Shown here piece by piece: positions 26,007-37,666 of a DNA stretch of 64,000 bases; within the stretch, counting starts at the first letter, position 1; every line of letters begins with the position of its first letter. The notes beneath the pieces were generated by a model. It was given only the letters and a program-made list of their open reading frames with translations. It made no database searches and was not told the origin of the DNA. The stretch covers positions 1-64,000 of the forward strand of contig NZ_FWXL01000008.1 in the NCBI RefSeq assembly GCF_900176395.1. The letters run 5' to 3'. Both the position numbers and the translations under genes were made by a program. The stretch comes from Novosphingobium sp. B1. GTDB lineage: Bacteria; Pseudomonadota; Alphaproteobacteria; Sphingomonadales; Sphingomonadaceae.

Positions 26007-26698
26007 TCTGCTGCCTCGGCGGTGTAAGCGTCGAGAACCTGTCGCGACCGCGCAGGTAGGGCGACAGGCAAGGGCTTGTCCTCGCGCAGGGGCACGAATT
26101 CGCCGCTCTCGCCGTCAAGGCCAAGCACGACCCCGGCGCTGATGTCGACGAACCAGCCGTGCAGGGCCATTTCGCCACGGGCAATCGCGGTTGCCACCGA
26201 GGGGTGCGTGCGCAGGTGGTCGATCTGCACGATCACGTTCTGCAGGCTCACGGCCCGCACGCGGTCGTTCATGTCGAGATCCGGCGAAATGCTGGAGACA
26301 ACGCTCTTGGCCGCAGCGCCGTGAAGCAGCCATGCGGCAACGTTGGGCATGCCTTCCGGCAGGTCCGGCGCCGAAAGCGCCTTCATCGCACCGCAGTCGG
26401 AATGGCCGCAGACGATGATGTCGCGCACGCCCAGTGCCATGACCGCATATTCGACGGTCGAGGTCACTCCGCCGTTCATCGTCGCGAAGGGCGGAACCAT
26501 GTTGCCGGCGTTGCGGCACACGAACAGCTCGCCGGGCTGAGCCTGCATGATCTGCTCTGGCACGATGCGCGAATCTGCGCAGGAGATCATCAGCGCCTTG
26601 GGGCTCTGCCCTTCACTGACAAGCTTGCCGAACAGTTCACGGCTGTCGGGGAAAACGGTCTTCTCGAAGCTGAAGACGCGGCCGATGAGTTCGTTCAT
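26003..26698 (-). CDS. can: Beta-carbonic anhydrase
   Basis: A 231-residue enzyme interconverting CO2 and bicarbonate. Zinc ligands are Cys40 (SCADSRIVPE), His99 and Cys102 (CGHSDCGAM), with the Asp42/Arg44 dyad that activates the zinc water. CRNAGNMVPPF is the conserved interior strand. It is coupled to the SulP transporter downstream, suggesting a bicarbonate uptake and conversion unit. Confidence 0.95.
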   Translation of the reverse strand: MNELIGRVFSFEKTVFPDSRELFGKLVSEGQSPKALMISCADSRIVPEQIMQAQPGELFVCRNAGNMVPPFATMNGGVTSTVEYAVMALGVRDIIVCGHSDCGAMKALSAPDLPEGMPNVAAWLLHGAAAKSVVSSISPDLDMNDRVRAVSLQNVIVQIDHLRTHPSVATAIARGEMALHGWFVDISAGVVLGLDGESGEFVPLREDKPLPVALPARSRQVLDAYTAEAAE

Positions 26699-26804
26699 GG
26701 CACGGAACCTTTCGCAATAGTCGCCCGCGAGGGATCTCGGGCCAAGCTTTACGAAAGTATGTTTCGCGTCTTTCCGCTTGCTAGCGCGAATGTAACGAAG
26801 TGTT

Positions 26805-28124
26805 TCAATGGCTTCGTTTCATCGCGATCGCGAAACGCAAGGTGGCGACAAGGCCTCCGGTCGGCTTGTTGCGCAAGTGCATGGTGCCATTGTCAAGCTG
26901 AACGGCGCGGCGGACGATCGCCAGGCCCAGGCCCATGCCGGGCGTATCGCGCGAGCGAGCGACATTGAGCCGGACGAAAGGCTGCAGAGCCTCGTCCAGC
27001 CGGTCGTCGGGGATGCCCGGGCCGTCATCCTCGATCACCAGTTCGGCATCGGTTCCTTCGCGCCGTACAGTCACGCGGACATTGCCGGCATAGTGCAGCG
27101 CATTTTCGATGAGATTGGACAAGGCCCTACGCAACGAGACAGGGCGCGCCATGATCTCGAGGCTTTCCAGCCCGAAGAACGTGGCGTCGCTGCCATTGTC
27201 TGCCGCCGTATCGACAAGCGTCTGGGCCATCACGGCCACGTCGATCCGCTCGGCCGGAAGACGCGAGCCGCCGGATTCGACGAACGCCTGCAACGATTCG
27301 AGCATGTGCCCCATCTCCTGCAGGTCGCCGCCCATGTCCTTGCGCGTCTGCTCGTCCAGATCGCAATTCTCCAGCCGCAACTGCATTCGCGCCAGCGGGG
27401 TGCGCAAATCGTGCCCGATGGCCAGCATCGACTGGGTACGATTGGTCATGGATTCGTGGATGCGCTGCTGCATCTCGTTGAAGGCATGGATAAGTTCGCG
27501 CACTTCGTCGGTGCCCTGTTCGGCAAGCGGCTGGGGAGGCCCTGCCCCTACGGTTCGGCTGGCCTGCACCAGAGTGCGCAGCGGCACCAGCGTTGCGCGG
27601 AAAAGCACCCAGGCCAGAAGGACCAGAACCAGAGTCGGCAGCATGAGCGTTGCTACGCGGCCGGCGTTGAGCGTCCAGGCATCGCTCGCGTAAGTCTGGA
27701 AGACAAGCAGGCTGCCATCGTCAAGCACCATGGAGCCGGTGATGTTGCCCTCCCCCCCCATCCCGCGCAGCGACAACTGCAGATCGGCGCTGGCCAGTTC
27801 CGGAGCGATCTTGATGACCTGCATGCGCATGGTCGACAAGGCGACAGGCCCGGCAGGGCGCCCGCCCCCCGCCTTTTCCCATTTCATCGAGAAACGCGGA
27901 GTGCTGAGCGCCCGCGCGACACGAACCCGCTCGGGCGGCGAGATACGCTCGACCGCGCGACTGGCGATCACCAGATGTTCGGCCACGCGCGAGGCATCAT
28001 CTTCGCGGACCGCAAAACGGCTGGCGCGATCGAACAGGACGGTGTTCGCAATGAAATCGACCCCTGCGACGAGCAGGAGAATCGCCAATAGCCGCTCGGG
28101 CAGGCCAAAGCGGCGCCACTTCAT
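26805..28124 (-). CDS. Sensor histidine kinase (EnvZ-like)
   Basis: A 439-residue inner-membrane protein. Transmembrane segments lie at about 11-30 and 157-177, flanking a periplasmic sensor domain of about 125 residues. A HAMP domain follows (178-230, FRATLVPLRTLVQ). The phosphoacceptor is His238 in MLAIGHDLRTPLARM, and the ATPase domain shows SNLIENALHYA (N box), IEDDGPGIP (G1) and GMGLGLAIVRRAV (G2). It overlaps its response regulator by one base (TGATG) and forms an OmpR/EnvZ-type pair; the signal is unknown. Confidence 0.92.
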   Translation of the reverse strand: MKWRRFGLPERLLAILLLVAGVDFIANTVLFDRASRFAVREDDASRVAEHLVIASRAVERISPPERVRVARALSTPRFSMKWEKAGGGRPAGPVALSTMRMQVIKIAPELASADLQLSLRGMGGEGNITGSMVLDDGSLLVFQTYASDAWTLNAGRVATLMLPTLVLVLLAWVLFRATLVPLRTLVQASRTVGAGPPQPLAEQGTDEVRELIHAFNEMQQRIHESMTNRTQSMLAIGHDLRTPLARMQLRLENCDLDEQTRKDMGGDLQEMGHMLESLQAFVESGGSRLPAERIDVAVMAQTLVDTAADNGSDATFFGLESLEIMARPVSLRRALSNLIENALHYAGNVRVTVRREGTDAELVIEDDGPGIPDDRLDEALQPFVRLNVARSRDTPGMGLGLAIVRRAVQLDNGTMHLRNKPTGGLVATLRFAIAMKRSH

Positions 28125-28846
28125 CAGGGACGCTGCACTTCGGCCTTGAACATGTACCCTACGCCCCGGACCGTGACGATCGGCGCGTTGCCCCCGGCGG
28201 CGGACAGCTTGCGTCGCAGACGGCTGACGAGGACATCGACGCTGCGGTCTGAACTGTCACCCAGGCGCGTGCGCGAGAGTTCGATCAATCGCTCGCGACC
28301 GAGCACGCGCTGCGGCTGGCCGATGAAGGTGGCGAGAAGATCGAATTCCGCTCCTGTCAGGTCGACCATGGCACCGCTTGGCGAGTGGAGTTCGCGCCGC
28401 GCCATCGACACGGTCCAGCCATCGAAATGGATATCGCCGCTGCGCGATCCGGCATCGCCTGCCGTGTCGGTGACCTGGTTGGTTCCCCGCCGCAGCACCG
28501 CACCGATGCGGGCGACCAGCTCACGCGTGCTGAACGGCTTGGGCAGATAATCGTCGGCGCCGAGCTCAAGGCCGAGCACGCGATCCTCCTCGGACCCACG
28601 TGCAGAAACGAAGATGATCGGCACGTCGCTTTGCCGGCGAAGGCGGCGGAACAGTTCGATGCCGCTTGTGCCCGGCAACATGATGTCGAGCACGACGAGG
28701 TCGGCAGGCTCGCTTTCGAGCGCGACCCACATTTCGGCACCAGTTGCGGCAGTGCGCACGTTGTAACCGTTTTCGCGCAAGGCCCGTGCCGTAAGCGTAC
28801 GCAGCGGGCCGTCGTCTTCTACCAGTACGATCGATGGAGCTTGCAT
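28124..28846 (-). CDS. OmpR-family response regulator
   Basis: A 240-residue protein starting MQAPSIVLVEDDGPLRTL; a longer in-frame start at 28978 is not favoured. The receiver domain has the acidic pair Asp11/Asp12, phosphoacceptor Asp54 (VVLDIMLPG) and DDYLPKPF. The C-terminal winged helix has LTGAEFDLLATFIGQ and RSVDVLVSRLRRKL with VRGVGYMF. It regulates transcription in response to the kinase encoded immediately downstream. Target genes are not evident. Confidence 0.93.
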   Translation of the reverse strand: MQAPSIVLVEDDGPLRTLTARALRENGYNVRTAATGAEMWVALESEPADLVVLDIMLPGTSGIELFRRLRRQSDVPIIFVSARGSEEDRVLGLELGADDYLPKPFSTRELVARIGAVLRRGTNQVTDTAGDAGSRSGDIHFDGWTVSMARRELHSPSGAMVDLTGAEFDLLATFIGQPQRVLGRERLIELSRTRLGDSSDRSVDVLVSRLRRKLSAAGGNAPIVTVRGVGYMFKAEVQRP

Positions 28847-29073
28847 GGGGTTCCGGGCGGTTGCGGCAGCGAACCCCCACGATAGCAGCGGAGCGCTCGG
28901 TGCCAAGGTTGACAAGACACTTATCTGGGGCTTGCCAACGGGCGCGTCCGTGCGGCGTCGGCGATCCGCAACTGGCAACGCCCCCGAAGCTCGCCGTAAG
29001 TCCTAGCTGAAACTAAGGTTTTGCGGACTGCGGGCCGGGATGCGACAAAATATTGCTGAAACGCATTTTGTGA

Positions 29074-29409
29074 TCAAACTGGTCCAAATTGCCTCAGGTC
29101 AAGCTTCTCGGCGTCCCCCAGCCAGAAGACATGCCTGGTATGATCGGCAAGATCGTTGCCGCTGTTGCCGTGACAGAATACGGTAAAACGCCCGCGCCTG
29201 TGCAGCAGCCAGTCAAGTGCCTTGCCCAGCATCGCCGTCGGAACCGTGATCTGGCACGATCCGCGAGGATGCGGGCCGACGGGGTTGGGATGAATACGTC
29301 CGATCGCCAGCCCGAGATCATCGCGAATGGCCTGGCAAAGGTGGCCGGCTTCCTCGGCCTCGTTGGCGTCGAAATAGAGATGTGCGTGGTAATCCGTGAA
29401 ATCCTGCAT
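29074..29409 (-). CDS. DOPA 4,5-dioxygenase-family protein
   Basis: A 111-residue protein starting MQDFTDYHAHLYFDANE; the longer frame from 29535 is rejected. His-rich motifs YHAHLYF, IGRIHPNPVGPHPRGS and CHGNSGND match the small DOPA-dioxygenase fold, which is an extradiol-type ring cleavage family of mostly uncharacterised bacterial members. It is transcribed alone, divergent from acetyl-CoA synthetase. Activity on catechols is possible but unproven. Confidence 0.8.
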   Translation of the reverse strand: MQDFTDYHAHLYFDANEAEEAGHLCQAIRDDLGLAIGRIHPNPVGPHPRGSCQITVPTAMLGKALDWLLHRRGRFTVFCHGNSGNDLADHTRHVFWLGDAEKLDLRQFGPV

Positions 29410-29638
29410 GCGTCGCCCGATCCTCCAATTGCTGGTGTCCAGCCTAGCGGGAAACGCGCCGTCCGGCAAAAACGGCGTCAACTGCTGCAGTCGCATGCGA
29501 TAATGGCATTGCCTTCGTGCAGGGGGCGGGCGCATACCTCTCTTCGACTAATGTCCAAGCGCGAGAATTGCCCCGAAAAGGTAATGCTGGCGCATAAAGC
29601 GGACCGATTGATCCGTTCCAGAAGTGAGGAGAGCCGAA

Positions 29639-31588
29639 ATGGCCGAAGCCGTCTATCCCGTCCCCGCCGAGTGGGCCGAGAATGCCCTTGTGGACGAGAC
29701 ACGCTATTTCGAGATGTACCGGCAGTCGGTTGAGGATCCAGAGGCGTTCTGGGCCGAACACGGCAAGCGGCTCGACTGGATCAGGCCCTTCACCAAGGTC
29801 AAGAACACCTCCTACGACGAGGCCGACTTCGGCATCCGCTGGTTCGAGGACGGCACGCTCAACCTGGCGGCAAACTGCCTCGATCGCCATCTGGCCGAAC
29901 GTGGTCACCAGATCGCAATCCTGTGGGAGCCCGACAGCCCGGCGACACCGCACCGCGAGATCACCTATCGCGAACTGCACGAGCAGGTTTGCCGCTTTGC
30001 CAATCTGCTCAAGGCGCAAGGGGTCAAGCGCGGCGAGCGCGTGACGATCTACCTGCCGATGGTGCCCGAGGCCGCCGTCGCCATGCTCGCCTGCGCCCGC
30101 ATCGGCGCGATCCACTCGATCGTCTTTGCAGGCTTCAGCCCGGATGCGCTTGCCGGGCGCATCGTCGATTGCGACAGCCGCATCGTCCTCACTTCGGACG
30201 AGGGCCTGCGCGGCGGCAAGAAGGTCCCGCTCAAGGCCAACGTCGACGAGGCCCTGAAACAGTGTCCCGGTGTCGAAAGCGTCATCGTCCTGCGCCATAC
30301 CGGCGCGGATGTGCCGATGGTGCCTGGCCGCGACGTGGATTGGGCCATGGGGGTCGCCGCACAGAGCGACGATTGCGTGCCCGAGGAAATGAATGCGGAA
30401 GACCCGCTGTTCATCCTCTACACCTCAGGCTCTACCGGCAAGCCCAAGGGAGTGCTGCATACCACCGGCGGCTATTCGGTCTGGGCCTCGATGACCCACC
30501 AGTATGTGTTCGATTACCGGCCTGGCCAGATCTACTGGTGCGCGGCCGACATCGGCTGGGTGACCGGACACTCGTATGTCGTTTACGGACCGCTCGCCAA
30601 CGGCGCGACCACCGTCATGTTCGAAGGCGTGCCCAACTTCCCCGATCCCAGCCGCTTCTGGCAGGTGGTCGACAAGTTCAAGGTCGAGATCTTCTACGGC
30701 GCCCCCACTGCCCTGCGCGCCCTGATGCGCGAAGGCGACGATTGGGTGAAGAAGACCAGCCGCGCCTCGCTGCGCCTGCTTGGCTCGGTGGGCGAACCGA
30801 TCAATCCCGAAGCGTGGGAATGGTATCACAAGGTCGTGGGCGACAGCCGCTGCCCCATCGTCGATACCTGGTGGCAGACGGAGACCGGTGGCGCGATGAT
30901 CACGCCGCTTCCTGGCGCAACCCCGCTGAAGCCCGGCTCGGCCAGCCGTCCGTTCTTTGGCGTGAAGCCTGCGCTCGTCGACAATGAGGGCAACTTCCTT
31001 GAAGGAGCGACAGATGGTTGCCTCGTCATTACCGACTCGTGGCCCGGCCAGATGCGCACGGTCTGGGGCGATCATGAGCGCTTCTTCCAGACCTACTTCA
31101 GCACCTTCAAGGGCCTTTACTTCACCGGCGACGGCTGCCGCCGCGATGACGACGGCTATTACTGGATCACCGGCCGCATCGACGACGTCATCAACGTCTC
31201 GGGCCACCGCATGGGCACGGCCGAGATCGAGAGCGCTTTGGTGGCTCACCCCAAAGTTGCCGAAGCAGCAGTCGTCGGCATGCCGCACGATATCAAGGGC
31301 CAGGGCATCTACGCCTTTGTCACCTGCAATGCCGAGGTCGAGCCCGACGAGGCCCTGCGTCGCGAGCTGATCCAATGGGTCCGCCACGAAATCGGCCCGA
31401 TCGCCACGCCCGACGTGATCCAGTTCGCTCCCGGCCTGCCCAAGACGCGTTCGGGCAAGATCATGCGCCGCATCCTGCGAAAGATCGGCGAGAACGACAT
31501 GTCGAACCTTGGCGACACCTCGACGCTCGCCGACCCCAGCGTGGTCGACAACCTCGTCGCCAACCGCCCACAGCTCGAGCGGGCTTGA
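29639..31588 (+). CDS. acsA: Acetyl-CoA synthetase
   Basis: A 649-residue AMP-forming acetate-CoA ligase. ATG 29639 follows GTGAGGAGAG. Motifs are [20 protein letters not shown] (P-loop-like A3), [16 protein letters not shown] (A5), [23 protein letters not shown] (A8) and the C-terminal [15 protein letters not shown] with the catalytic, acetylation-prone Lys. Full length for the family. It converts acetate to acetyl-CoA in the cytoplasm. It is followed by a hairpin. Confidence 0.97.
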   Translation: MAEAVYPVPAEWAENALVDETRYFEMYRQSVEDPEAFWAEHGKRLDWIRPFTKVKNTSYDEADFGIRWFEDGTLNLAANCLDRHLAERGHQIAILWEPDSPATPHREITYRELHEQVCRFANLLKAQGVKRGERVTIYLPMVPEAAVAMLACARIGAIHSIVFAGFSPDALAGRIVDCDSRIVLTSDEGLRGGKKVPLKANVDEALKQCPGVESVIVLRHTGADVPMVPGRDVDWAMGVAAQSDDCVPEEMNAEDPLFILYTSGSTGKPKGVLHTTGGYSVWASMTHQYVFDYRPGQIYWCAADIGWVTGHSYVVYGPLANGATTVMFEGVPNFPDPSRFWQVVDKFKVEIFYGAPTALRALMREGDDWVKKTSRASLRLLGSVGEPINPEAWEWYHKVVGDSRCPIVDTWWQTETGGAMITPLPGATPLKPGSASRPFFGVKPALVDNEGNFLEGATDGCLVITDSWPGQMRTVWGDHERFFQTYFSTFKGLYFTGDGCRRDDDGYYWITGRIDDVINVSGHRMGTAEIESALVAHPKVAEAAVVGMPHDIKGQGIYAFVTCNAEVEPDEALRRELIQWVRHEIGPIATPDVIQFAPGLPKTRSGKIMRRILRKIGENDMSNLGDTSTLADPSVVDNLVANRPQLERA

Positions 31589-31596
31589 AAACGGCT

Positions 31597-31626
31597 GGGT
31601 GGGGACATGCGCGCCATGTCCTCACC
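31597..31626 (+). terminator. Hairpin after acsA
   Basis: GGGTGGGGACATG (31597-31609) pairs with CATGTCCTCACCC (31614-31626) through 13 bp including one G-T wobble, nine bases after the stop. No T-run follows. Confidence 0.55.
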
Positions 31627-31789
31627 CTGCACCAACGGGCAGGTGCGTAGCTAACGCGATCTTAACCTCTCACTCGGTTGCCACCCGCAAGGCAAGCTTA
31701 CCGTACGGTCACCAGCGCAGGAGTATTGGCACCTTATCGAGCCCTGCATCCGGCAGCGTTCGCACCTGTCGACAAGGTGGAGTTGCCCG

Positions 31790-33220
31790 ATGTTGCGCTG
31801 GTTCGAGAAGGTTGCGCCGATCCGCACCAAATTCCAGGTCCTGTTCTGGATGCAGACGGCGATGGCCATTGCCGCTTCGCTGCCAGTCGTGCTCGTCGTC
31901 GAAGATGTCGTCACCTCGCATGCCGTGTCAGCCCTCATCGTGGCGATCAGTTTCGCCTCGGTGGCGATGATCAAGTTCGCCGGCGTCAAGATCTGCGACC
32001 CTTACGTCGCGACAGTCCTGCGCATGGAAGCGCTCGCGGCAGGTGACCTCGAATCGCCCGTGGAGCACACCGAATTCGAGGACTGCGTGGGCCGGCTGAC
32101 CCGTGCCATGGCCACTTTCCGCCAGCAGGCAAGCGAACTGCAGCAAGCCACCATCGAGCAGGAAGCGGTCGTGAGCGCGATGGGCGAGAGCCTGCAAAAG
32201 CTGGCCCGGAACGATCTGACCGTGCGACTGACGCAAGACTTTCGACCTGAGTACCAGGCTCTTCGCGAGAACTTCAATCTCGCCGCCGCCGCGCTTGAAC
32301 GCGCCATGCAGAGCGTCTCGTCGGCCGCGGGGGACATTCTTGGCGGATCAGCAGAGATACGCTCGGCCTCGAACGATCTCTCCGTCCGCACGGAACAGCA
32401 GGCAGCAGCACTCGAGGAAAGTTCGGCGAGCCTGACCGAAGTCGCCACAACGGTGCATCGCAATTCGGCAGCGGCGCAGGCTGCCGCATCTGCCGTGCAG
32501 GACGTTCAGGCCGAAGCCCGCCAGGGGAGCGATGTCGTCGCCAGGGCCGTGATCGCGATGACGGCAATCCAGAGTTCCTCCGACCAGATCGCCCAGATTA
32601 TCTCGGTCATCGATGGCATCGCCTTCCAGACCAACCTGCTGGCGCTCAATGCCGGTGTCGAGGCTGCGCGGGCAGGTGAAAGCGGCAAGGGCTTTGCGGT
32701 TGTCGCTACCGAAGTGCGTGCCCTCGCCCAGCGTTCCGCAGACGCCGCCACGCAAATTCGCGGCCTGATCGAAGCCAGCACGATGCAGGTCAAGGATGGT
32801 GTCAATCTGGTGGACGCGACCGGCGGCGCGCTCAAGACCATCGTGCAGAGCATCAACCGGATTGCCGGCTCCGTTCAGGAGATCGCGGACACGGCATCAT
32901 CGCAGTCCGACGCGCTTGAGCATGTGCGCGCCGCTGTCAGCGAAATGGACCGGGCAACGCAGCAGAATGCCGCGATGGTCGAGGAAAGTACCGCCGCAGC
33001 ACGACAGCTTGCCGAACAGTCGACCGAGCTCTCAAGGCTCGTTGATGAATTCAACATCACGAACAAGGTCGTGCCGATCCGGGACCGCATCTCCGCGCCG
33101 GTAGCCGCACTCACAAGCCTTCATGCACCGCCCGCCACCGCCGCGCCGCGCAAGCTCCCCTCAATCCCGCGCCCCTCTGCCGCACTTGCCCTCAAGGAAG
33201 AAGATTGGGACGAGTTCTGA
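31790..33220 (+). CDS. Methyl-accepting chemotaxis protein
   Basis: A 476-residue chemoreceptor. Two hydrophobic segments in residues 15-70 ([19 protein letters not shown] and [19 protein letters not shown]) leave almost no periplasmic loop, so it probably senses a membrane or cytoplasmic signal. HAMP-like helices cover about 75-150. The signalling domain has the conserved tip [20 protein letters not shown] with [20 protein letters not shown]. The C-terminus ends DWDEF, matching the xWxxF tether that recruits CheR/CheB in high-abundance receptors such as Tar (NWETF). Confidence 0.93.
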   Translation: MLRWFEKVAPIRTKFQVLFWMQTAMAIAASLPVVLVVEDVVTSHAVSALIVAISFASVAMIKFAGVKICDPYVATVLRMEALAAGDLESPVEHTEFEDCVGRLTRAMATFRQQASELQQATIEQEAVVSAMGESLQKLARNDLTVRLTQDFRPEYQALRENFNLAAAALERAMQSVSSAAGDILGGSAEIRSASNDLSVRTEQQAAALEESSASLTEVATTVHRNSAAAQAAASAVQDVQAEARQGSDVVARAVIAMTAIQSSSDQIAQIISVIDGIAFQTNLLALNAGVEAARAGESGKGFAVVATEVRALAQRSADAATQIRGLIEASTMQVKDGVNLVDATGGALKTIVQSINRIAGSVQEIADTASSQSDALEHVRAAVSEMDRATQQNAAMVEESTAAARQLAEQSTELSRLVDEFNITNKVVPIRDRISAPVAALTSLHAPPATAAPRKLPSIPRPSAALALKEEDWDEF

Positions 33221-33469
33221 AGCCGGGCAGGATCTTCCGGATTTCCGCCTGCTGGATCGCGGTTGCCGAACGCGCTGTTTTGGCACCGATGGCGACGATC
33301 GTATTCGTGCCTTGAATCCCAGCGCCATCGTTAGATGCCTTCCCTAACCTGCCTGACGCTCGACTGTTCGCGCGAGAGGCCGGTTAGGGGAGACAGATGG
33401 CAGCATAAGTGATGTTTGAATGCAGTTCGAAGCAACCGCCGCCTTTTGCACGACGGTCGCATCCCTTGC

Positions 33470-34030
33470 TCAGAACGGGATGTCGTCGTCCAGATCGTCG
33501 CCGAAGCCGCCGCCGCCCTGATTCCAGCCGCCGCCCGAGCTTCCACCCGATGCGCCCCCGCGCGAGGAGCCGCCACCAAAGCCGCCCGAGCCGCCCGAAG
33601 AGCCGCCATCGTTCCAGCCGCCGCCCGACGAGCGGCCACCGCCGCCACCCATGCCGCCGGTGGTGCCGCCAGCGCCGCCCGAGCCATCAAGCATGGTCAG
33701 CACGCCGCCCATCCCGCCAACCGAGATTTCGGTGGTGTAGCGGTCATTGCCGGACTGGTCCTGCCACTTGCGGGTGCGCAGCTGGCCTTCGATGTAAACC
33801 TTCGAACCCTTGCGCAGGAAACGTTCCACCACGCCGACAAGACCGTCGGAGTTGATCACGACGGAGTGCCACTCGGTGCGCTCCTTCTTCTCGCCGCTGG
33901 CGCGGTCCTTCCAGCTTTCCGAGGTCGCGATGCGCAGGTTGGCAATGCGGCCACCGTTCTGGAAGCTCTTGATTTCGGGGTCTGCCCCGAGGTTCCCCAC
34001 AAGGATCACCTTGTTAACGCTGCCTGCCAT
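33470..34030 (-). CDS. ssb: Single-stranded DNA-binding protein
   Basis: A 186-residue protein. The N-terminal OB fold (1-110) shows [33 protein letters not shown] and [21 protein letters not shown] long Gly/Ser-rich linker follows, then the acidic tip DDLDDDIPF that recruits replication and repair partners. It protects ssDNA in replication, recombination and repair. Confidence 0.97.
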   Translation of the reverse strand: MAGSVNKVILVGNLGADPEIKSFQNGGRIANLRIATSESWKDRASGEKKERTEWHSVVINSDGLVGVVERFLRKGSKVYIEGQLRTRKWQDQSGNDRYTTEISVGGMGGVLTMLDGSGGAGGTTGGMGGGGGRSSGGGWNDGGSSGGSGGFGGGSSRGGASGGSSGGGWNQGGGGFGDDLDDDIPF

Positions 34031-34127
34031 CGAATCACGTTCCTTCTGATCTGGCCGATTGCCTAGCGCATGGGGGCTTGGCCGCGCGAGTCATCGCGCA
34101 ACCGTTTCCACAGACCAACGCGTCGGT

Positions 34128-35983
<1,856 letters not shown>

Positions 35984-35987
<4 letters not shown>

Positions 35988-36238
35988 GCGGCGGCTTCGG
36001 AAACCGGCTCGACCGTCATGGCGAGGGCATGGACACGGCGTATCGCAACGGTCATGCGCCCGATCTCCACCGCCAGCGGATCGCGGCCCGCGAACACGCC
36101 GCGGTAGGCAAGCGTAAGCCGCGCGCCTTCGTCAATACCCAGCGCACGCAAGCGCTGGCCTTCCTCGGCGACGAGCACGGTCCAGTCGACCGCAGTGATT
36201 CGGGCAGGCGTGCCGATGGGGAGCTGATCGAGCGTCAC
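35984..36238 (-). CDS. feoA: FeoA-domain protein
   Basis: An 84-residue SH3-like protein (LDQLPIGTPARITAVDW, RLRALGIDEGARLTLAYRG, DPLAVEIGRMTVAIRR) that supports FeoB in Fe2+ uptake. It is the first gene of the operon. A Fur-like dyad lies 30-56 bases upstream of the start codon. Confidence 0.93.
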
Positions 36239-36267
36239 AGGTTCCCGCTGCCATAGCCCGACAGCAT

Positions 36268-36294
36268 TTGCAAGTCATTCGCAATAGAATTGCG
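36268..36294. promoter_or_regulatory. Candidate Fur-type box upstream of feoAB
   Basis: TTGCAAGTCATTCGCAA (36268-36284) approximates the TTGCGAAT-n-ATTCGCAA dyad, and the overlapping CGCAAT-AGA-ATTGCG (36280-36294) is a perfect 6-bp inverted repeat. The position, just upstream of feoA, fits iron-dependent repression. Confidence 0.5.
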
Positions 36295-36306
36295 CTGGAT
36301 CAAAAT

Positions 36307-36960
36307 TCAGGTGGCGGGATAGCGCAGCCGTCCAAGCATCCGCGTCAGCGAAAAGGTTTCCTCGCGCGGCTTCACCAGCTTTGCCTTGGCCTTTTCAAAC
36401 TGCATTACGTTCTCGATCCGACGATCGAGGAAAGTGCGAGTGTCCTCGTGGCCGTCGCTGGTATCCTGCGCGAAGTAGGCCAGGGTCGCAGCGTAGATCG
36501 AGCCGAGCGTCAGGCGCTTGGTGTAATGGTTGTAGTCGGTCGCGGTATCGCCGGCGAGACGCCACATCTGGTCCGCGCTTGACCAGCCGAGGCGTGTGGC
36601 CGCCGCCACGTTCTGCGGCATGGCCATGATCGCCAGCGCGCGGCGCAGCGCCTCTTCCTTGCCGACCAGCGCATCCAGGCGGAACTGCACGAGGCGGCGG
36701 ATCCGCTCGCGGATCGGCAGGTTGCCAATCTGCTCGGCCGGCAGCGCCGCAGCCATGTCGGCATCGATGCGCGCGATCCACGCAGAAATCATCTGCATCG
36801 CCCCGCCTTCGAATGCGAAGGCGGCCAGCGCCGGATCGACGCCTCCCATCGCGGCCGCCGAAGCCACCGCCGCAGGCTTCCAGCCATCGAACGCCACGGC
36901 ATCGGCAATCGCGGGAGCGAGGCGGAGACGCAAGGCATCAAGTGTTTCGTCGGTCATCAT
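36307..36960 (-). CDS. COQ9-family ubiquinone biosynthesis protein
   Basis: A 217-residue protein starting MMTDETLDALRLRLAPAIAD; the longer frame from 37035 is rejected. It has the TetR-like fold and COQ9 features: AFDGWKPAAVASAAAMGGVD, RIRRLVQFRLDALVGKEEA, LGWSSADQMWRLAGDTATDYNHYTKR and a closing YFAQDTSDGHEDTRTFLDRRI. COQ9 binds isoprenoid-lipid intermediates for ubiquinone ring modification. Confidence 0.9.
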   Translation of the reverse strand: MMTDETLDALRLRLAPAIADAVAFDGWKPAAVASAAAMGGVDPALAAFAFEGGAMQMISAWIARIDADMAAALPAEQIGNLPIRERIRRLVQFRLDALVGKEEALRRALAIMAMPQNVAAATRLGWSSADQMWRLAGDTATDYNHYTKRLTLGSIYAATLAYFAQDTSDGHEDTRTFLDRRIENVMQFEKAKAKLVKPREETFSLTRMLGRLRYPAT

Positions 36961-36970
36961 CAACTTCCCG

Positions 36971-37585
36971 TCAGAACGATGGGCCGTAGGTCTTCTTGGG
37001 TCCGGCCGCCTTGGCGTCCTTGGCCGCCTTCTCAAGCTCGCCCAGAACCGGATTGCCCTTGTCGAGCGAGGCGTAGTCGCGCGCCGAGCGGCCGGAATTG
37101 TCGGGACGATCCGGGTTCGCTCCGGCCTTCACGAGCATGCGCACCAGCGCCAGATCCTTGCGGTGAACCGCGCTGATCAGCGGGGTTTCGCCAGTGTTGT
37201 TGGCCTCGTCGATCCGCGCGCCCGATTTGATAAGCTCGTCCACGCCTTCGATGAAGCCCATCTCGGACGCCTGCACCAGCGGGGTAACGCCGCGGTTGTC
37301 GCGCGCGTTGACGTTGGCGCCCTTGGCAATCAGGAACTGCACCCAGGTCAGGTCGCGACGCGCCACGACGATGTGCAGCGCAGTCTGCCCGGTGGTATAG
37401 TCCTTGGTGTTGACGATCTGGGTGCCAGGCTCGTTCAGGGCCTCGGTAACCTTGTCGCCTTCCTTCTTGCGGACGGATTCAAGGAACTTGTAGCTGTCTG
37501 AAAACTGGGCCTGCGCCGGAATTGCCACGGCAGCGGACAGCAGCACGGCCAGAACGGTAAGCGGCGTGCGCATTTTCGACAGCAT
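36971..37585 (-). CDS. Exported ankyrin-repeat protein
   Basis: A 204-residue protein. ATG 37585 has a perfect AGGAGG six bases upstream. The Sec signal peptide ends AQA-QF near residue 27. Three to four ankyrin repeats are visible: GQTALHIVVARRDLTWVQFL, GVTPLVQASEMGFIEGVDEL, GETPLISAVHRKDLALVRML and SGRSARDYASLDKGNPVL. It is probably a periplasmic interaction scaffold with unknown partner. It is divergent from the SCO gene, with 81 bases between. Confidence 0.85.
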   Translation of the reverse strand: MLSKMRTPLTVLAVLLSAAVAIPAQAQFSDSYKFLESVRKKEGDKVTEALNEPGTQIVNTKDYTTGQTALHIVVARRDLTWVQFLIAKGANVNARDNRGVTPLVQASEMGFIEGVDELIKSGARIDEANNTGETPLISAVHRKDLALVRMLVKAGANPDRPDNSGRSARDYASLDKGNPVLGELEKAAKDAKAAGPKKTYGPSF

Positions 37586-37666
37586 TGAGAACCTCCTGTT
37601 GCGTGCCCCATCAGCCATTTAGCGGCTGTCCGGACTCGCCTCTTGCAAGGACACGGTTAGCAGAGC

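Noticed and set aside
26808..28091. A 427-codon plus-strand open frame
   Set aside because: Antisense to the histidine kinase, which has all expected motifs.
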